DNA of 36,686 nt from an uncultured bacterium (lineage in GTDB: Bacteria > Patescibacteriota > Dojkabacteria > SC72): positions 1-36,686 of the forward strand of contig CAIVJR010000009.1 of assembly GCA_903906305.1 (NCBI GenBank), written 5' to 3'. Below the pieces are notes generated by a model, which saw only the letters and a list, made by a program, of their open reading frames with translations, did no database searches and had not been told where the DNA came from. The translations under genes and the position numbers were made by a program. Below, in pieces: positions 23,377 through 32,223 of this stretch (the stretch's first letter is position 1; every line of letters starts with the position of its first letter).

Positions 23377-24576
23377 TCATTTACCAAATACATTTTTTAT
23401 ATATATCTTCGGTTTAAAGAAGATAGCTAAAAGAGATATAACTCCAAGCACTGTAAATGCTATGAATACTCCCTTAGTATCTACCAACAAACCGACAACA
23501 GGATTAAACACTGTTAACATAAGGCGACGTGCCATACTAACAAATGAAAGAACGGTTGCTCTTTGATCACAGGATATCTCCATATTAATCTCTTTAGACA
23601 TCAGACTACTTACTTGTAATCCTAATCCTCCCGCAAAGACCAATACGAAGAATACGCCTACAATGCTATGTAGCACTCCTCCGAGTATGAATCCTAAGCC
23701 TACTATTACTGCAATGAGAGTAAGTACTTTTTGAGGACTCATCTTCTTGAATAGCTTTTCTGCTATCTTTATCAATGCAATCTCGGCTACCAACAGCGCG
23801 ATTCTGTATACACCAAGCATGTCCTCGGGTACAGATAACACTATTAGCGCCTTTTGGTATAGCCATATTACAAAGTAACTTGTAGAGGCTAGGATACCAG
23901 TGTAGATAACCAATTTTCTTAAATTGAGACTATTCTTTAGTATCCTGAATGCTTCTACCATAGTATCTTTGTAATTGGGTTTCAATGATTCCTTTTTAAA
24001 ACCATTAGTTCCTTGTACAAACAGACCAAGTAATATAATGGCGATAATATTCGGAATCACACCCAATCTAAAGAGTTGCTGTACTGAGAATATTCTGCTA
24101 GCCCATATGCTAATCCCTGCAGCTAAGATCATTCCAATCATATTCAGTGTTCTAGCGGTTACGGTTATCTCTCTAAAGCTATCTTCTAAATGATATTTTT
24201 TAGAGATATCGTACATCCACGCTTCCTCTGAACCTGATATGAAGGCTATGCCTAAGGCAAAGATGAATTCGGATAGGGCAAATATCCATATATTAGGAAC
24301 CAATGTATATACAAATGTCCCTAGGGCAGTAAATGCATACCCAATCAATACTGATTTCTTTTTTCCTCTAACATCTCCATATACTCCTGTTGGTATCTCT
24401 AGTAAAAAGATACATAGGGTGAACCAACTTTGTAGGGACTGTGTTTGAGTTTGGTTTAATCCACCCCAGCCTTGGAAAAAGACTAAAAGTAGGGGACCAA
24501 TTAACTCTACACCCAATATGAATTCTACGATCAGAAATACATTTATTTCTTTCGGCCAAGCAAATTTTTTTTTCAT
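23377..24576 (-). CDS. Major facilitator superfamily transporter
   Basis: The 399-residue protein has about twelve hydrophobic helices. EIPTGVYGDVRGKKKSVLIGYAFT, between helices 2 and 3, is the MFS A-motif (G-x-x-x-D-R/K-x-G-r-k). The related later segment LLVDTKGVF lies in the second half. The start MKKKFAW at 24576 follows AAGGAG by 7 nt; the frame is open to 24621 but that start lacks a ribosome site. The sequence type resembles drug-efflux-like members. Substrate unknown. Confidence 0.87.
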   Translation of the reverse strand: MKKKFAWPKEINVFLIVEFILGVELIGPLLLVFFQGWGGLNQTQTQSLQSWFTLCIFLLEIPTGVYGDVRGKKKSVLIGYAFTALGTFVYTLVPNIWIFALSEFIFALGIAFISGSEEAWMYDISKKYHLEDSFREITVTARTLNMIGMILAAGISIWASRIFSVQQLFRLGVIPNIIAIILLGLFVQGTNGFKKESLKPNYKDTMVEAFRILKNSLNLRKLVIYTGILASTSYFVIWLYQKALIVLSVPEDMLGVYRIALLVAEIALIKIAEKLFKKMSPQKVLTLIAVIVGLGFILGGVLHSIVGVFFVLVFAGGLGLQVSSLMSKEINMEISCDQRATVLSFVSMARRLMLTVFNPVVGLLVDTKGVFIAFTVLGVISLLAIFFKPKIYIKNVFGK

Positions 24577-24688
24577 TTCGTTTCTCCTTTTTAAAATATG
24601 TATTTGGTTATTAATGAACAATACCTACAAATATTAAAATTTGTGGGTGTATAACTTCCAAATACAATTAGCTTTTAAAAGGGAAAAT

Positions 24689-24711
24689 AAAAAACCTCCA
24701 GTATTTGGAGG
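24689..24711 (-). terminator. Terminator of the 36-residue gene
   Basis: On the minus strand CCTCCA pairs with TGGAGG around a 5-nt loop and TTTTTT follows. It lies 27 nt after the stop of the small gene. Confidence 0.8.
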
Positions 24712-24737
24712 CTATTCACTGACAATTTGGTTAGGAA

Positions 24738-24848
24738 TTATGCAATAGATAGGTCTCCAATATAGTGTGTTGCGTGTAGAACGTAACCACACATAGATGG
24801 CTTGGTTGGAGTGAACTTATTAATTTGTCTATCGTTTATGTTTTGCAT
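24738..24848 (-). CDS. Small protein gene, 36 residues
   Basis: ATG 24848 to TAA 24738 encodes 36 residues beginning MQNINDRQINKF and ending HYIGDLSIA. No family is recognised. It lacks a membrane segment. Three features support it as a gene: TATAAT (24858-24863) ends 9 nt before ATG, the spacing seen at other genes here; there is no competing ORF; and a clean terminator follows. The alternative is a small noncoding RNA of about 150 nt between that promoter and terminator. Confidence 0.5.
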   Translation of the reverse strand: MQNINDRQINKFTPTKPSMCGYVLHATHYIGDLSIA

Positions 24849-24857
24849 AATGGGGAG

Positions 24858-24863
24858 ATTATA
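24858..24863 (-). promoter_or_regulatory. -10 box of the 36-residue gene
   Basis: TATAAT on the minus strand lies 9 nt before ATG 24848. Confidence 0.5.
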
Positions 24864-24915
24864 TACTCATTTGAAAGAGGAATGCAAGAGGATTGCATAA
24901 TTTAAGCACACGACC

Positions 24916-24921
24916 TATAAT
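24916..24921 (+). promoter_or_regulatory. -10 box, leaderless 24929 gene
   Basis: TATAAT ends 7 nt before ATG 24929. Confidence 0.55.
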
Positions 24922-24928
24922 TCATACT

Positions 24929-25309
24929 ATGGATCCAATAAAAGAAACAACTGTAGAGAGTAGCGTCCTGAATAACATTGATTTGATTATTAGTCTAGAT
25001 CAAAATATTGTGCCAGAGTCACTGGCAGAAAGATTAAAATATTCATACGATGGCTTGACTGATGGTACTTCAAGAGAGGTATATCTTGATACTGAAACAG
25101 GTGATACTTATGTAAGTGGGAACTCAATGGGGGCGAGAGAGTATGTTCTTACTTATAGGATTATTACAACAAAGGTTGGAGAATATAAGGTACTCGCTTA
25201 TCATGGAGGTTCTGGATATATGGGATCTAAGTATTTCTTTAATGGTATAGAAACAAATAGTCATACATTTTACCAAATCCTGGCTGCACAGAAAGTACTT
25301 CCTTCGTAG
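24929..25309 (+). CDS. Hypothetical protein
   Basis: The 126-residue soluble product is not recognised. It looks like an alpha/beta domain with strands around REVYLDTETGDTYVS and EYVLTYRIITT and an aromatic, glycine-rich C-terminus (YHGGSGYMGSKYFFNG). ATG 24929 (MDPIKETT) lies 7 nt after TATAAT and is preferred over an in-frame upstream start at 24893. It is transcribed away from the 36-residue gene. Confidence 0.6.
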   Translation: MDPIKETTVESSVLNNIDLIISLDQNIVPESLAERLKYSYDGLTDGTSREVYLDTETGDTYVSGNSMGAREYVLTYRIITTKVGEYKVLAYHGGSGYMGSKYFFNGIETNSHTFYQILAAQKVLPS

Positions 25310-25380
25310 AGTAGCCAATACCTTGTTTCATTTAGTTAAGCATAAAAGGGAATAATAAACATTTTTTGCACATTGCAATA

Positions 25381-25539
25381 TTAAATTTTTATTCCTCTCT
25401 TCTTTATTTCTTCTAATATCTTTCCTTCTAACTTTCTACATTGACAGTTTCTAGCATGTTCTACATGCCATTGTACTCTTTGATCTAATGTCGGATTTTT
25501 AGGCATTCTATTAGCTAAATGCCATTCTTTATTTATCAT
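25381..25539 (-). CDS. 52-residue protein with His/Cys metal-site candidate
   Basis: ATG 25539 to TAA 25381 encodes 52 residues starting MINKEWHLANRMPKNP. WHVEHARNCQCR gives an H-x2-H-x3-C-x-C arrangement (H25, H28, C32, C34) that could bind zinc, and a helical Lys/Glu C-terminus follows. Short proteins with the layout EWH..NRMPKN...QR..WH..H...C.C are, to my memory, widespread in CPR genomes and lack a function. The start lies 1 nt after the stop of the winged-helix gene, so the two are translated from one transcript. Confidence 0.7.
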   Translation of the reverse strand: MINKEWHLANRMPKNPTLDQRVQWHVEHARNCQCRKLEGKILEEIKKRGIKI

Positions 25540-25540
25540 A

Positions 25541-25768
25541 TTATTTGTATTTTAATAATCTAAATAATCCTTTTTCTGGTTTGTATACTGTATCTGGATA
25601 TTTCTCTATTAACTTCCATACACATCCATTAATTGTTTTAGGATGAAATGATGGATATGAGGTTTGAATCATAGTTAATAGCTCTGACCAATGTATTCCT
25701 TCTGGATTGTTTTCTAGTATTTCTAATATCTTTGTATATATTTGTCCTGTGATTGTTGGTTTATTCAT
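25541..25768 (-). CDS. Small winged-helix DNA-binding protein
   Basis: The 75-residue protein looks like a single winged helix: helix QIYTKILEILENN, HWSELLTMIQTSY, recognition-helix region HPKTINGCVWKLIEKYP, and a wing VYKPEKGLFRLLKY. It may be a small regulator, and autoregulation is possible. TATAAT (25776-25781) ends 7 nt before ATG, so it is probably leaderless. The 52-residue metal-site protein follows directly, which suggests a two-gene unit. Confidence 0.7.
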   Translation of the reverse strand: MNKPTITGQIYTKILEILENNPEGIHWSELLTMIQTSYPSFHPKTINGCVWKLIEKYPDTVYKPEKGLFRLLKYK

Positions 25769-25775
25769 ATATTTA

Positions 25776-25781
25776 ATTATA
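25776..25781 (-). promoter_or_regulatory. -10 box, leaderless winged-helix gene
   Basis: TATAAT on the minus strand ends 7 nt before ATG 25768. Confidence 0.6.
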
Positions 25782-25885
25782 GAAGAAAGGAAAAATATGA
25801 CAATGGGGATAAAATGGTTTCCTTCAGGATATACGTAGAAACTAATAATTTCAGACTAAGATTGATTTATCAGTAATAAATAAGA

Positions 25886-25891
25886 TAGTAT
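25886..25891 (+). promoter_or_regulatory. -10 box, leaderless HAD-like gene
   Basis: TAGTAT ends 6 nt before ATG 25898. Confidence 0.45.
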
Positions 25892-25897
25892 TTAAGT

Positions 25898-26326
25898 ATG
25901 TATGAACACATATATTTTGATTTAGATGATACTTTAGTAAAAGATAACCCTGTTACTGGTAAATCAGAATTACTTGCTTCTGGATTAGAAAAGTATAACG
26001 AATTAGTAAAAGAATCTCCTAATGCTATTAAAATCCTTTTAACTAATAGAAATAGTGATGATATTAAATTTCCAGAAGTATATTCTTTTGATGAAATAGT
26101 AGGAAGGAATAATATGGAAGAATATATAGATATACATATTCATGATGTGAGTATTTCTAATTTGCTATCCTTTAAAAATAGCTATCTTTTCTTAAGAGGA
26201 AAATCTTTGTATAAGAGAAAACAAACACCAAAACTCCTGTATATATTCCTAAGAAGTGTAATTAAGAATGAGGAGATATATGTATTAGATGATGATAGAA
26301 GAGTTTCGGGGATGTTTAGTAAGTAA
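25898..26326 (+). CDS. HAD-like phosphatase-fold protein
   Basis: The 142-residue protein is a compact HAD-superfamily member. Motif I is YFDLDDTLV (nucleophile and acid Asp), motif II is ILLTNRN, and the motif IV region is YVLDDDRRVSG. The motif III lysine is probably in the KRKQTPK segment. There is no large cap domain, so substrates may be macromolecular or phosphorylated small molecules. ATG 25898 follows TAGTAT by 6 nt. Confidence 0.75.
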   Translation: MYEHIYFDLDDTLVKDNPVTGKSELLASGLEKYNELVKESPNAIKILLTNRNSDDIKFPEVYSFDEIVGRNNMEEYIDIHIHDVSISNLLSFKNSYLFLRGKSLYKRKQTPKLLYIFLRSVIKNEEIYVLDDDRRVSGMFSK

Positions 26327-26377
26327 AAATAAACATCTTTGCTGTATAATTTACTAATAATATCTCAAAACATCCAT

Positions 26378-27115
26378 ATGGAACTAAAAGATAAAGTTGT
26401 AATAGTAACAGGTTCTTCAAGTGGTATAGGTAAGGCAATAGCTGAATTCTTCCTAAAGAATGGTGCTGTTGTATATGGCTTTTCAAGACGTAATTCAGAT
26501 TTTAATAATGATAATTTCCATTGGATTGAATGTGATCTTCTTAATGAGGAATCAATTAAGAATGGAGTGTCTCAGATTTCAGATTCTCATATAGATATAT
26601 TGATTAATAATGCGGGATATTTAGAACAGTGTGATTCATTGAATTTCTCTAAGGAAGTTTTTGAAAAAACATTTCAATTGAATATGATAGCTCCTGTGTT
26701 AATGGTTCAGAATATTCTTCCTAAATTAAAAGGTTCTGTGGTTATTAATATTAGTTCTATATCTGATAGATTAGGGGATAATATGTATGCTTTGTATTGT
26801 AGTTCTAAAGCGGCTTTAAATATATATTTTGATTCTATATCTACTAAGTACAAGGATTTTAAAATATATTCCATACTTCCTGATTATGTAGATACTCCTA
26901 TGTTAAGAAAGGATATGGAGGGTAAGGATTTTAAATGGGATAGTATATTAAAGACTTCAGATATTGTTGATACTGTTAAATTGGTATTAGATAGTGATTT
27001 ACCTAATAATGCTAGGATAGCGGTTATTAATAACCATATGATTGAGGATGTAGAACCTATTGAGAAATTATTTGTGTATAACAGTGATAGTAAGAAGATG
27101 GAGAAGGGGAAGTAG
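26378..27115 (+). CDS. Short-chain dehydrogenase/reductase
   Basis: The 245-residue NAD(P)-dependent oxidoreductase has the SDR signature VTGSSSGIGKAIAEFF for cofactor binding, NNAG (INNAGYLEQ), the catalytic serine in VINISSISD and YALYCSSKAAL with the Y-x3-K pair (YCSSK as printed follows YAL; Y and K are four apart). FSRRN after the second strand suggests a preference for NADP. I start at ATG 26378 (MELKDKVV) instead of the open upstream extension. Substrate unknown. Confidence 0.9.
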   Translation: MELKDKVVIVTGSSSGIGKAIAEFFLKNGAVVYGFSRRNSDFNNDNFHWIECDLLNEESIKNGVSQISDSHIDILINNAGYLEQCDSLNFSKEVFEKTFQLNMIAPVLMVQNILPKLKGSVVINISSISDRLGDNMYALYCSSKAALNIYFDSISTKYKDFKIYSILPDYVDTPMLRKDMEGKDFKWDSILKTSDIVDTVKLVLDSDLPNNARIAVINNHMIEDVEPIEKLFVYNSDSKKMEKGK

Positions 27116-27144
27116 CCAATAGCTATATCTTTCAAATTGTAAAA

Positions 27145-27603
27145 CTATATTTTTTTTAGCATAGTTATTTCATAATCTTCAAAACCACTTTGTTCATATA
27201 CCTTAATAGCGTCTTTGTTTTTTGAGAAAGCAATTAATTTCAAATATTTAATACCTTTCTCTTTCGCAAAACTTTCCACTTCCTGTATTAATTTTGTTCC
27301 AATGCCCATGTGTCTATACTGAGCTAAAACTACGATATCTGAAATATAGATAGCAGGTATGTCATTCATTATGAGTTCTTCATTTTTATTGACTATGTTG
27401 AATGAAACAAAACCAACAATTTTATTGTTTTCTTCTGCTACTAAAATTTCTCCATTCTTAATATCTATCAATAGATTTTCTATTGATTCTTGGTCTGTAA
27501 GACAATCCGCATCAAATTGGAATTCATACTGTTTAAGTTCTGCAATGCATGTTTTTATCTCAGATTCATCTTTTGAATCATACTTACGAATTTGTATTTC
27601 CAT
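27145..27603 (-). CDS. GNAT-family N-acetyltransferase
   Basis: The 152-residue protein has the GNAT fold. VAEENNKIVGFVSF is the beta3-beta4 region. IYISDIVVLAQYRHMGIGTKLIQ holds motif A, R/Q-x-x-G-x-G/A (YRHMGIGTKL), for acetyl-CoA pyrophosphate. A later AFSKNKDAIKVYEQSGF is the typical motif B. It transfers an acetyl group from acetyl-CoA to an amine that cannot be predicted. It is convergent with the SDR gene. Confidence 0.9.
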   Translation of the reverse strand: MEIQIRKYDSKDESEIKTCIAELKQYEFQFDADCLTDQESIENLLIDIKNGEILVAEENNKIVGFVSFNIVNKNEELIMNDIPAIYISDIVVLAQYRHMGIGTKLIQEVESFAKEKGIKYLKLIAFSKNKDAIKVYEQSGFEDYEITMLKKI

Positions 27604-27660
27604 ATTAAAGTTTTGCCAATTTAATACTTCATTCTACAATAACGGGGGAAAAAGAAAATG

Positions 27661-27732
27661 CTCCCCGAGTAGGATTCGAACCTACAACCGAACGGTTAAC
27701 AGCCGTTTGCTCTACCATTGAGCTATCGAGGA
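27661..27732 (-). tRNA. tRNA-Asn (anticodon GUU)
   Basis: On the minus strand TCCTCGA pairs with TCGGGGA (one G-U), followed by discriminator G. The D arm is AGCTCAATGGTAGAGC. The anticodon stem AACGG/CCGTT holds loop CTGTTAA with anticodon GTT for asparagine. The T arm GTAGG-TTCGAAT-CCTAC is perfect. CCA is not encoded. Confidence 0.95.
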
Positions 27733-27784
27733 ATATCAACTCCTGACTATTATATCCACTCAATCCCCATTCTGCAATACATAA

Positions 27785-30700
27785 CTATACTTCTGAAGCC
27801 TGAACAGTAACACTAACATCCTGAGTATCAAAACAACTAGTACTAGTTGGCATAACCAATCTAAGATGGAAGCCCTTAGAACTACCAGAACCCAAACCAG
27901 AGAACAACCTTTGATATGAAGTAGAAAGATCACTGTAATTGGTTGGAGGAGCACTACAATCACTATCAGTAGCATTACAAGCCTGTAACTTGTATTGATT
28001 GTAACCATTACTACCAGCCAACGTCCAAACACAACTACTAATGGAATTCTTACCCTTAATATTCACATCAACACTATTAGGTCCCCCATTCGTAACAGTT
28101 TGCACATCCCCAACTGGAGGCATGTCTGTAGAATAGGTAGTCTTAGAACCAAAAGCTTCAATAGTACCAAAAGAAACCTCACCATCAGATACAGAGATGG
28201 ATATAACATAGAGGGGGATCTTCCAAGCCATATACCGTATAGTAGCTGCAGCATTAGCTCCGGTACCAGTACCAACACTAAAACCATCTGCCGTTATACC
28301 AGTAATCTGTGTAGTAGCATTAGCCGTGCCTAAGAAATACTGAGAGGCCGTACCAGCCAGTGTAGCAGGCTTATGTACACCACCAACTGCGGTTGCAGCC
28401 TTAACCCATATGAGATCGGATTCGTACCCAGTAGCGATAGTTTCACTATGTGCAAGTGTAGTACCAGTATATGATCCTACCTTAAAATTATCTCCAGCCT
28501 TAAACGCAAACCAGAAATTAATCGTGGCTGAAGCATTTACCGCAATATCGGTTCCAACCTGGAAACTATTCGTTCCAAACCTTTGTATGAAGTTAGCTGC
28601 ATCCGCAGTACCTAGGAAGTAGCTCGAGGAATCATCAGGATGTACAGAAGTACGAAGCATACCCGCAGAGTTTGTGGAGGTACCATATTTTTTTACAACA
28701 ACCAAATCAGGAGTAAATGGCAATACTATATCCCTATCATCAATACCACTGCCATAGTAAGCACCAATGGCAAAATCAGAAGCCCCACGATTATCTACTG
28801 GATCATATGCATTTCCAAATGCCTGCCATTGATATATAACAGTATTGGTATTTACTGCAGCACTACCGCCAATATCAAAACTCCCATCATTAAGCGAAAT
28901 TATGGCATCTGCAAAGTTAGCAGTAGTTGCACCTAAGTAAGCAGAAGTATTACCACCCATTAAGCTAGTTCTGAACACCTGGAGTCCGGTGGAGTTTCCC
29001 TTAATGAGTACTAGGTCAGGTTTAAATCCAATATTATTTATGGTTTGTTTTGTACCATTCCCAGTATATGAGCCTTGTGCCATTCTAAATGTCCCCGAAC
29101 CAGATGGGGCAGTAGCACCACCAAAAGCAGTGTAGTAGTAGGTATCTCCAGTAGCATTAACTAGTACACTTGTCCCAAGCTTAAAACCATCCGTCTCCAA
29201 GCTCTTAATCATATTTACTAAGTTTGCTGTAGCAGAAAAATAGCTAGAGTTATTTCCATATGATTGGGTAAGGTTCATGAATCCATAGGTGTTGTTTGCA
29301 GTAGCATTAGTACCATTCTTCGTTATGACTAAATTGGGTTTAAAACCAACACCAGATATAACGGTATTATCAGTACTATTCCCAGTATATGATCCTTGCT
29401 TAAAGAAGTTAGCTTTCTCTTTGAATGCAAAGTAGAAGAAAGTTCCCCCAGCTACACTGTTTGTTGTACCAACGGTGAATCCTGTGCTACTTAACGCGCT
29501 TATGTATGCACCAGTAGTATTTTTAACAGTGTTAATGTAAAAAATACTGTGATTATTTGCTCCTAAAGCTGTCGTTTTGTAATTGGCAAGTACAGCTTCA
29601 TTATTTTTCACACTAACATAGTCGGGTTGGAATCCAGTGGTAATATTCTGAGCAGCACCAGTTCCTGTGTATACACCAAGACAAAAATATCCTGTAGAAC
29701 TACAATCTGAGCCAGCGAACGCCGTCCATGTATATGTGACATTTTCAAGATTTAAACTTACAACAGCTCCATCTGCAGTTGCAGAAAAATATCCTAAAAC
29801 ATTGTCTCGCATGGCAGAAGTTTTAAATATGGTTGGAATATTTGCTGTATCCGATTTGATTATGACCATCTCTGGGGCAAAGCCTAAGCCTGATATTGAG
29901 AATTGATTTCCTGTACCAACGTATGAGCCCGTTTGTATTTGAAGCGTTTGTGAATTTGTAGTCACACTACTAATACCACTGTATCCGCTATATCCATTTG
30001 GATTTGATGCCTTTACTCTGTACCAATATTGTTGATTAGCATTAAGCATATTGTCTGCAATTGAAAGCCCAGAGGTTGTTGCTACATATTTGTATAGACC
30101 TGGTGTACCAGATCTATCCATTGCACGTTCTACAATGTAATAGTCTGCCCCAGATGCGGCAGCCCAAGAAACTATTGTACCTGTGGTAGTTGTACCCGAG
30201 AACGTTGGAGTACCCGGATCTCCCGGTAGATTAGTAGGTGGTGCATAGTATGGGATTCTCCAAGCCATATATCGTATAGTTGCTGCAGCATTAGCTCCTG
30301 TACCAATTCCAACACTAAAACCATCTTCAGTAATTCCTGTAATCTGTGTAGTAGCATTTGCGGTAGCCAAGAAGTATTGGGAAGCCGTACCAGAGAGAGT
30401 CGAGGGTTTGGTTATACCTCCAACGGCAGTAGCAGGTTTTGTCCATATGAGGTTGGATTGAAATCCGGAAGCAATGGTTTCACTATGTGCAAGCGTAGTA
30501 CCAGTATATGATCCAACCTTAAAGTTATCTCCAGTCTTAAATGCGAACCAAAAATATGTTATCGCTGATGTATTTACATTTACACCTGTTCCAACCTGGA
30601 AACCGTCTGGTCTAAGAGTTTGTATTAAATTGGCAGCGTCAGCTGTAGCTTCAAAGTAACTAGTAAAATCTCCTGAATGAGAAGATGTTTTTATTACCGC

Positions 30701-32215
30701 AGATCCAGTATTTGTTATGGACTTCATAACAACAAAATCAGGTGCAAAGGGGAGATTGGAAATATTACGATCATCAATTCCGCTTCCATATGTTGCTCCA
30801 ATGGCAAAATCTGAAGCCCCAGCATTGTCCAGTGGATCATATGCATTTCCAAAAGCTTGCCATTGGTAGGTATTACCACTTGCATTGGTGTTGAGACTTG
30901 CACCAACATCGAAACTATCTTCATTTAGTGACAGAATACCTCCGTAGTAATTGGCTGTAGCACCTGTTGCGTATGCAGTACTATCTAAAGCCATGAGCTT
31001 GGTTCTAAATACCATTATCTGCGCTGCGTTGTTTTTTATGATTACTAAATCAGGTGCAAATCCAATATTCTCAATTGTTTGAACACTTCCATTTCCGGTA
31101 TATGTTCCTTGAGCCATTTTGAATGTTCCTGAGGAGGAAACAGAAGCTCCATTAAAGGCGAGATAGTAGTAGGTGTTTGAAGCAGTATTTATTTGTACTG
31201 CAGTGCCTAATTTAAAGCCATCAGTTTCCAGTCCTTTTATGTAATTCACAATGTTCGCAGTAGCGGCACCTATGTAGCTGGAGCTATTTCCATATGATTC
31301 AATCTGATTCATCACTGGAGCTGTACTTGCAGCTGTTGCATTGGTTCCATTTTTTACGATAACAAAGTCAGGAGCGAATCCGACTCCAGATATGACAGTG
31401 TTGTCTGTGGTATTTCCAGTGTATGATCCTTGTTTAAAGAAATTAGCAGATTCCTTAAACGCTACATAGTAAAATGTTCCTCCTCCTGCATTGTCTGTTG
31501 TACCTACAGTAAATCCAGTTGCATTCAAAGAGTTAATATACCCACTTGCACTTTTTACTGTTGCACTTAACCAAAGTGTTTCGGTATTACTTCCAAGTGC
31601 AGTAGTTTTGTAATGTGCTCCAACTGCGGTATCTCTTTTTACCATTACGAAATCTGGTTGAAATCCTGTGGTTATATTTTGTGTAGCCGCTGCGTTTCCA
31701 GTATATGTTCCTACACAGAAAGTACTAGTTGCTGATTCACAATCTGAACCGGTAAATGCAACCCATGTATATCGCACATTTGCTATATTTATGTTTGCAC
31801 TATTTCTAAGTGTAAACCCATCATTATCTAGTTTAAATTGATCGGATTCGGATACTGTAAATCCATCTGCATCAAGTGTTAATCTAATATCTCTGTTATC
31901 TACTGTTGCTGAGAAGTATGCCATATTTGTAGTAGGCATTGCAGTTGTTTTAAATACTGCTGCGGTATTTGCAGTATCGGATTTTATGATTACGAATTCA
32001 GGAGAAAAACCTAATCCTGTGATAGCTTGGTTTCTTCCATTTCCAACGTAGTAACCTGTTTGCATAGCTACATTTGCAGCTTTTGCATCCTTGGCTAATT
32101 TTGTATTGGTTAGATTGTATATGAGTGAGGGAACTCCGTAGAGTACGACAAGTAGGGCGAATGCTAAAGAAAGAGTTTTTCTAGTAATATGTGACTTTTT
32201 TATGGCAGATAGCAT
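27785..32215 (-). CDS. Giant exported repeat protein with 12 repeats around an Fn3 domain
   Basis: This 1476-residue surface or secreted protein has a basic start and hydrophobic helix (residues 16-36), with AKA-A near 43-47 as a possible signal cleavage site. Six repeats of about 90-100 residues follow (about 51-154, 165-255, 260-355, 365-456, 468-559, 563-654). Each begins G.Y.G, passes through GF.PdfViiK, and ends DGF.vG...Y.w.AF. A fibronectin type III domain lies at about 660-755. Then the same six repeats recur in the same order (about 759-833, 844-931, 936-1032, 1042-1133, 1147-1238, 1241-1332). A cysteine-containing C-terminal domain (1335-1476) closes the protein. No sortase motif or C-terminal anchor is seen. 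Function may be adhesion, inferred only. Confidence 0.85.
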   Translation of the reverse strand: MLSAIKKSHITRKTLSLAFALLVVLYGVPSLIYNLTNTKLAKDAKAANVAMQTGYYVGNGRNQAITGLGFSPEFVIIKSDTANTAAVFKTTAMPTTNMAYFSATVDNRDIRLTLDADGFTVSESDQFKLDNDGFTLRNSANINIANVRYTWVAFTGSDCESATSTFCVGTYTGNAAATQNITTGFQPDFVMVKRDTAVGAHYKTTALGSNTETLWLSATVKSASGYINSLNATGFTVGTTDNAGGGTFYYVAFKESANFFKQGSYTGNTTDNTVISGVGFAPDFVIVKNGTNATAASTAPVMNQIESYGNSSSYIGAATANIVNYIKGLETDGFKLGTAVQINTASNTYYYLAFNGASVSSSGTFKMAQGTYTGNGSVQTIENIGFAPDLVIIKNNAAQIMVFRTKLMALDSTAYATGATANYYGGILSLNEDSFDVGASLNTNASGNTYQWQAFGNAYDPLDNAGASDFAIGATYGSGIDDRNISNLPFAPDFVVMKSITNTGSAVIKTSSHSGDFTSYFEATADAANLIQTLRPDGFQVGTGVNVNTSAITYFWFAFKTGDNFKVGSYTGTTLAHSETIASGFQSNLIWTKPATAVGGITKPSTLSGTASQYFLATANATTQITGITEDGFSVGIGTGANAAATIRYMAWRIPYYAPPTNLPGDPGTPTFSGTTTTGTIVSWAAASGADYYIVERAMDRSGTPGLYKYVATTSGLSIADNMLNANQQYWYRVKASNPNGYSGYSGISSVTTNSQTLQIQTGSYVGTGNQFSISGLGFAPEMVIIKSDTANIPTIFKTSAMRDNVLGYFSATADGAVVSLNLENVTYTWTAFAGSDCSSTGYFCLGVYTGTGAAQNITTGFQPDYVSVKNNEAVLANYKTTALGANNHSIFYINTVKNTTGAYISALSSTGFTVGTTNSVAGGTFFYFAFKEKANFFKQGSYTGNSTDNTVISGVGFKPNLVITKNGTNATANNTYGFMNLTQSYGNNSSYFSATANLVNMIKSLETDGFKLGTSVLVNATGDTYYYTAFGGATAPSGSGTFRMAQGSYTGNGTKQTINNIGFKPDLVLIKGNSTGLQVFRTSLMGGNTSAYLGATTANFADAIISLNDGSFDIGGSAAVNTNTVIYQWQAFGNAYDPVDNRGASDFAIGAYYGSGIDDRDIVLPFTPDLVVVKKYGTSTNSAGMLRTSVHPDDSSSYFLGTADAANFIQRFGTNSFQVGTDIAVNASATINFWFAFKAGDNFKVGSYTGTTLAHSETIATGYESDLIWVKAATAVGGVHKPATLAGTASQYFLGTANATTQITGITADGFSVGTGTGANAAATIRYMAWKIPLYVISISVSDGEVSFGTIEAFGSKTTYSTDMPPVGDVQTVTNGGPNSVDVNIKGKNSISSCVWTLAGSNGYNQYKLQACNATDSDCSAPPTNYSDLSTSYQRLFSGLGSGSSKGFHLRLVMPTSTSCFDTQDVSVTVQASEV
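28190..32065 (-). repeat. Internal duplication: two copies of a six-repeat block
   Basis: The block encoding residues about 51-654 (30254-32065) and that encoding about 759-1332 (28220-29941) match repeat by repeat. The best pairs are repeats 3, 5 and 6. Repeat 6 of each copy is nearly identical (SQYFLATANATTQITGI versus SQYFLGTANATTQITGI). Repeat 1 of the second copy lacks about 30 residues. Nucleotide identity is still visible, for example in the segments starting near 28240 and 30280. Confidence 0.8.
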
Positions 32216-32223
32216 GACCTTTA

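Noticed and set aside
28640-30659. Several plus-strand ORFs opposite the giant repeat gene
   Set aside because: They recur at equivalent places in both duplicated blocks because they are shadows of the repeats on the other strand.
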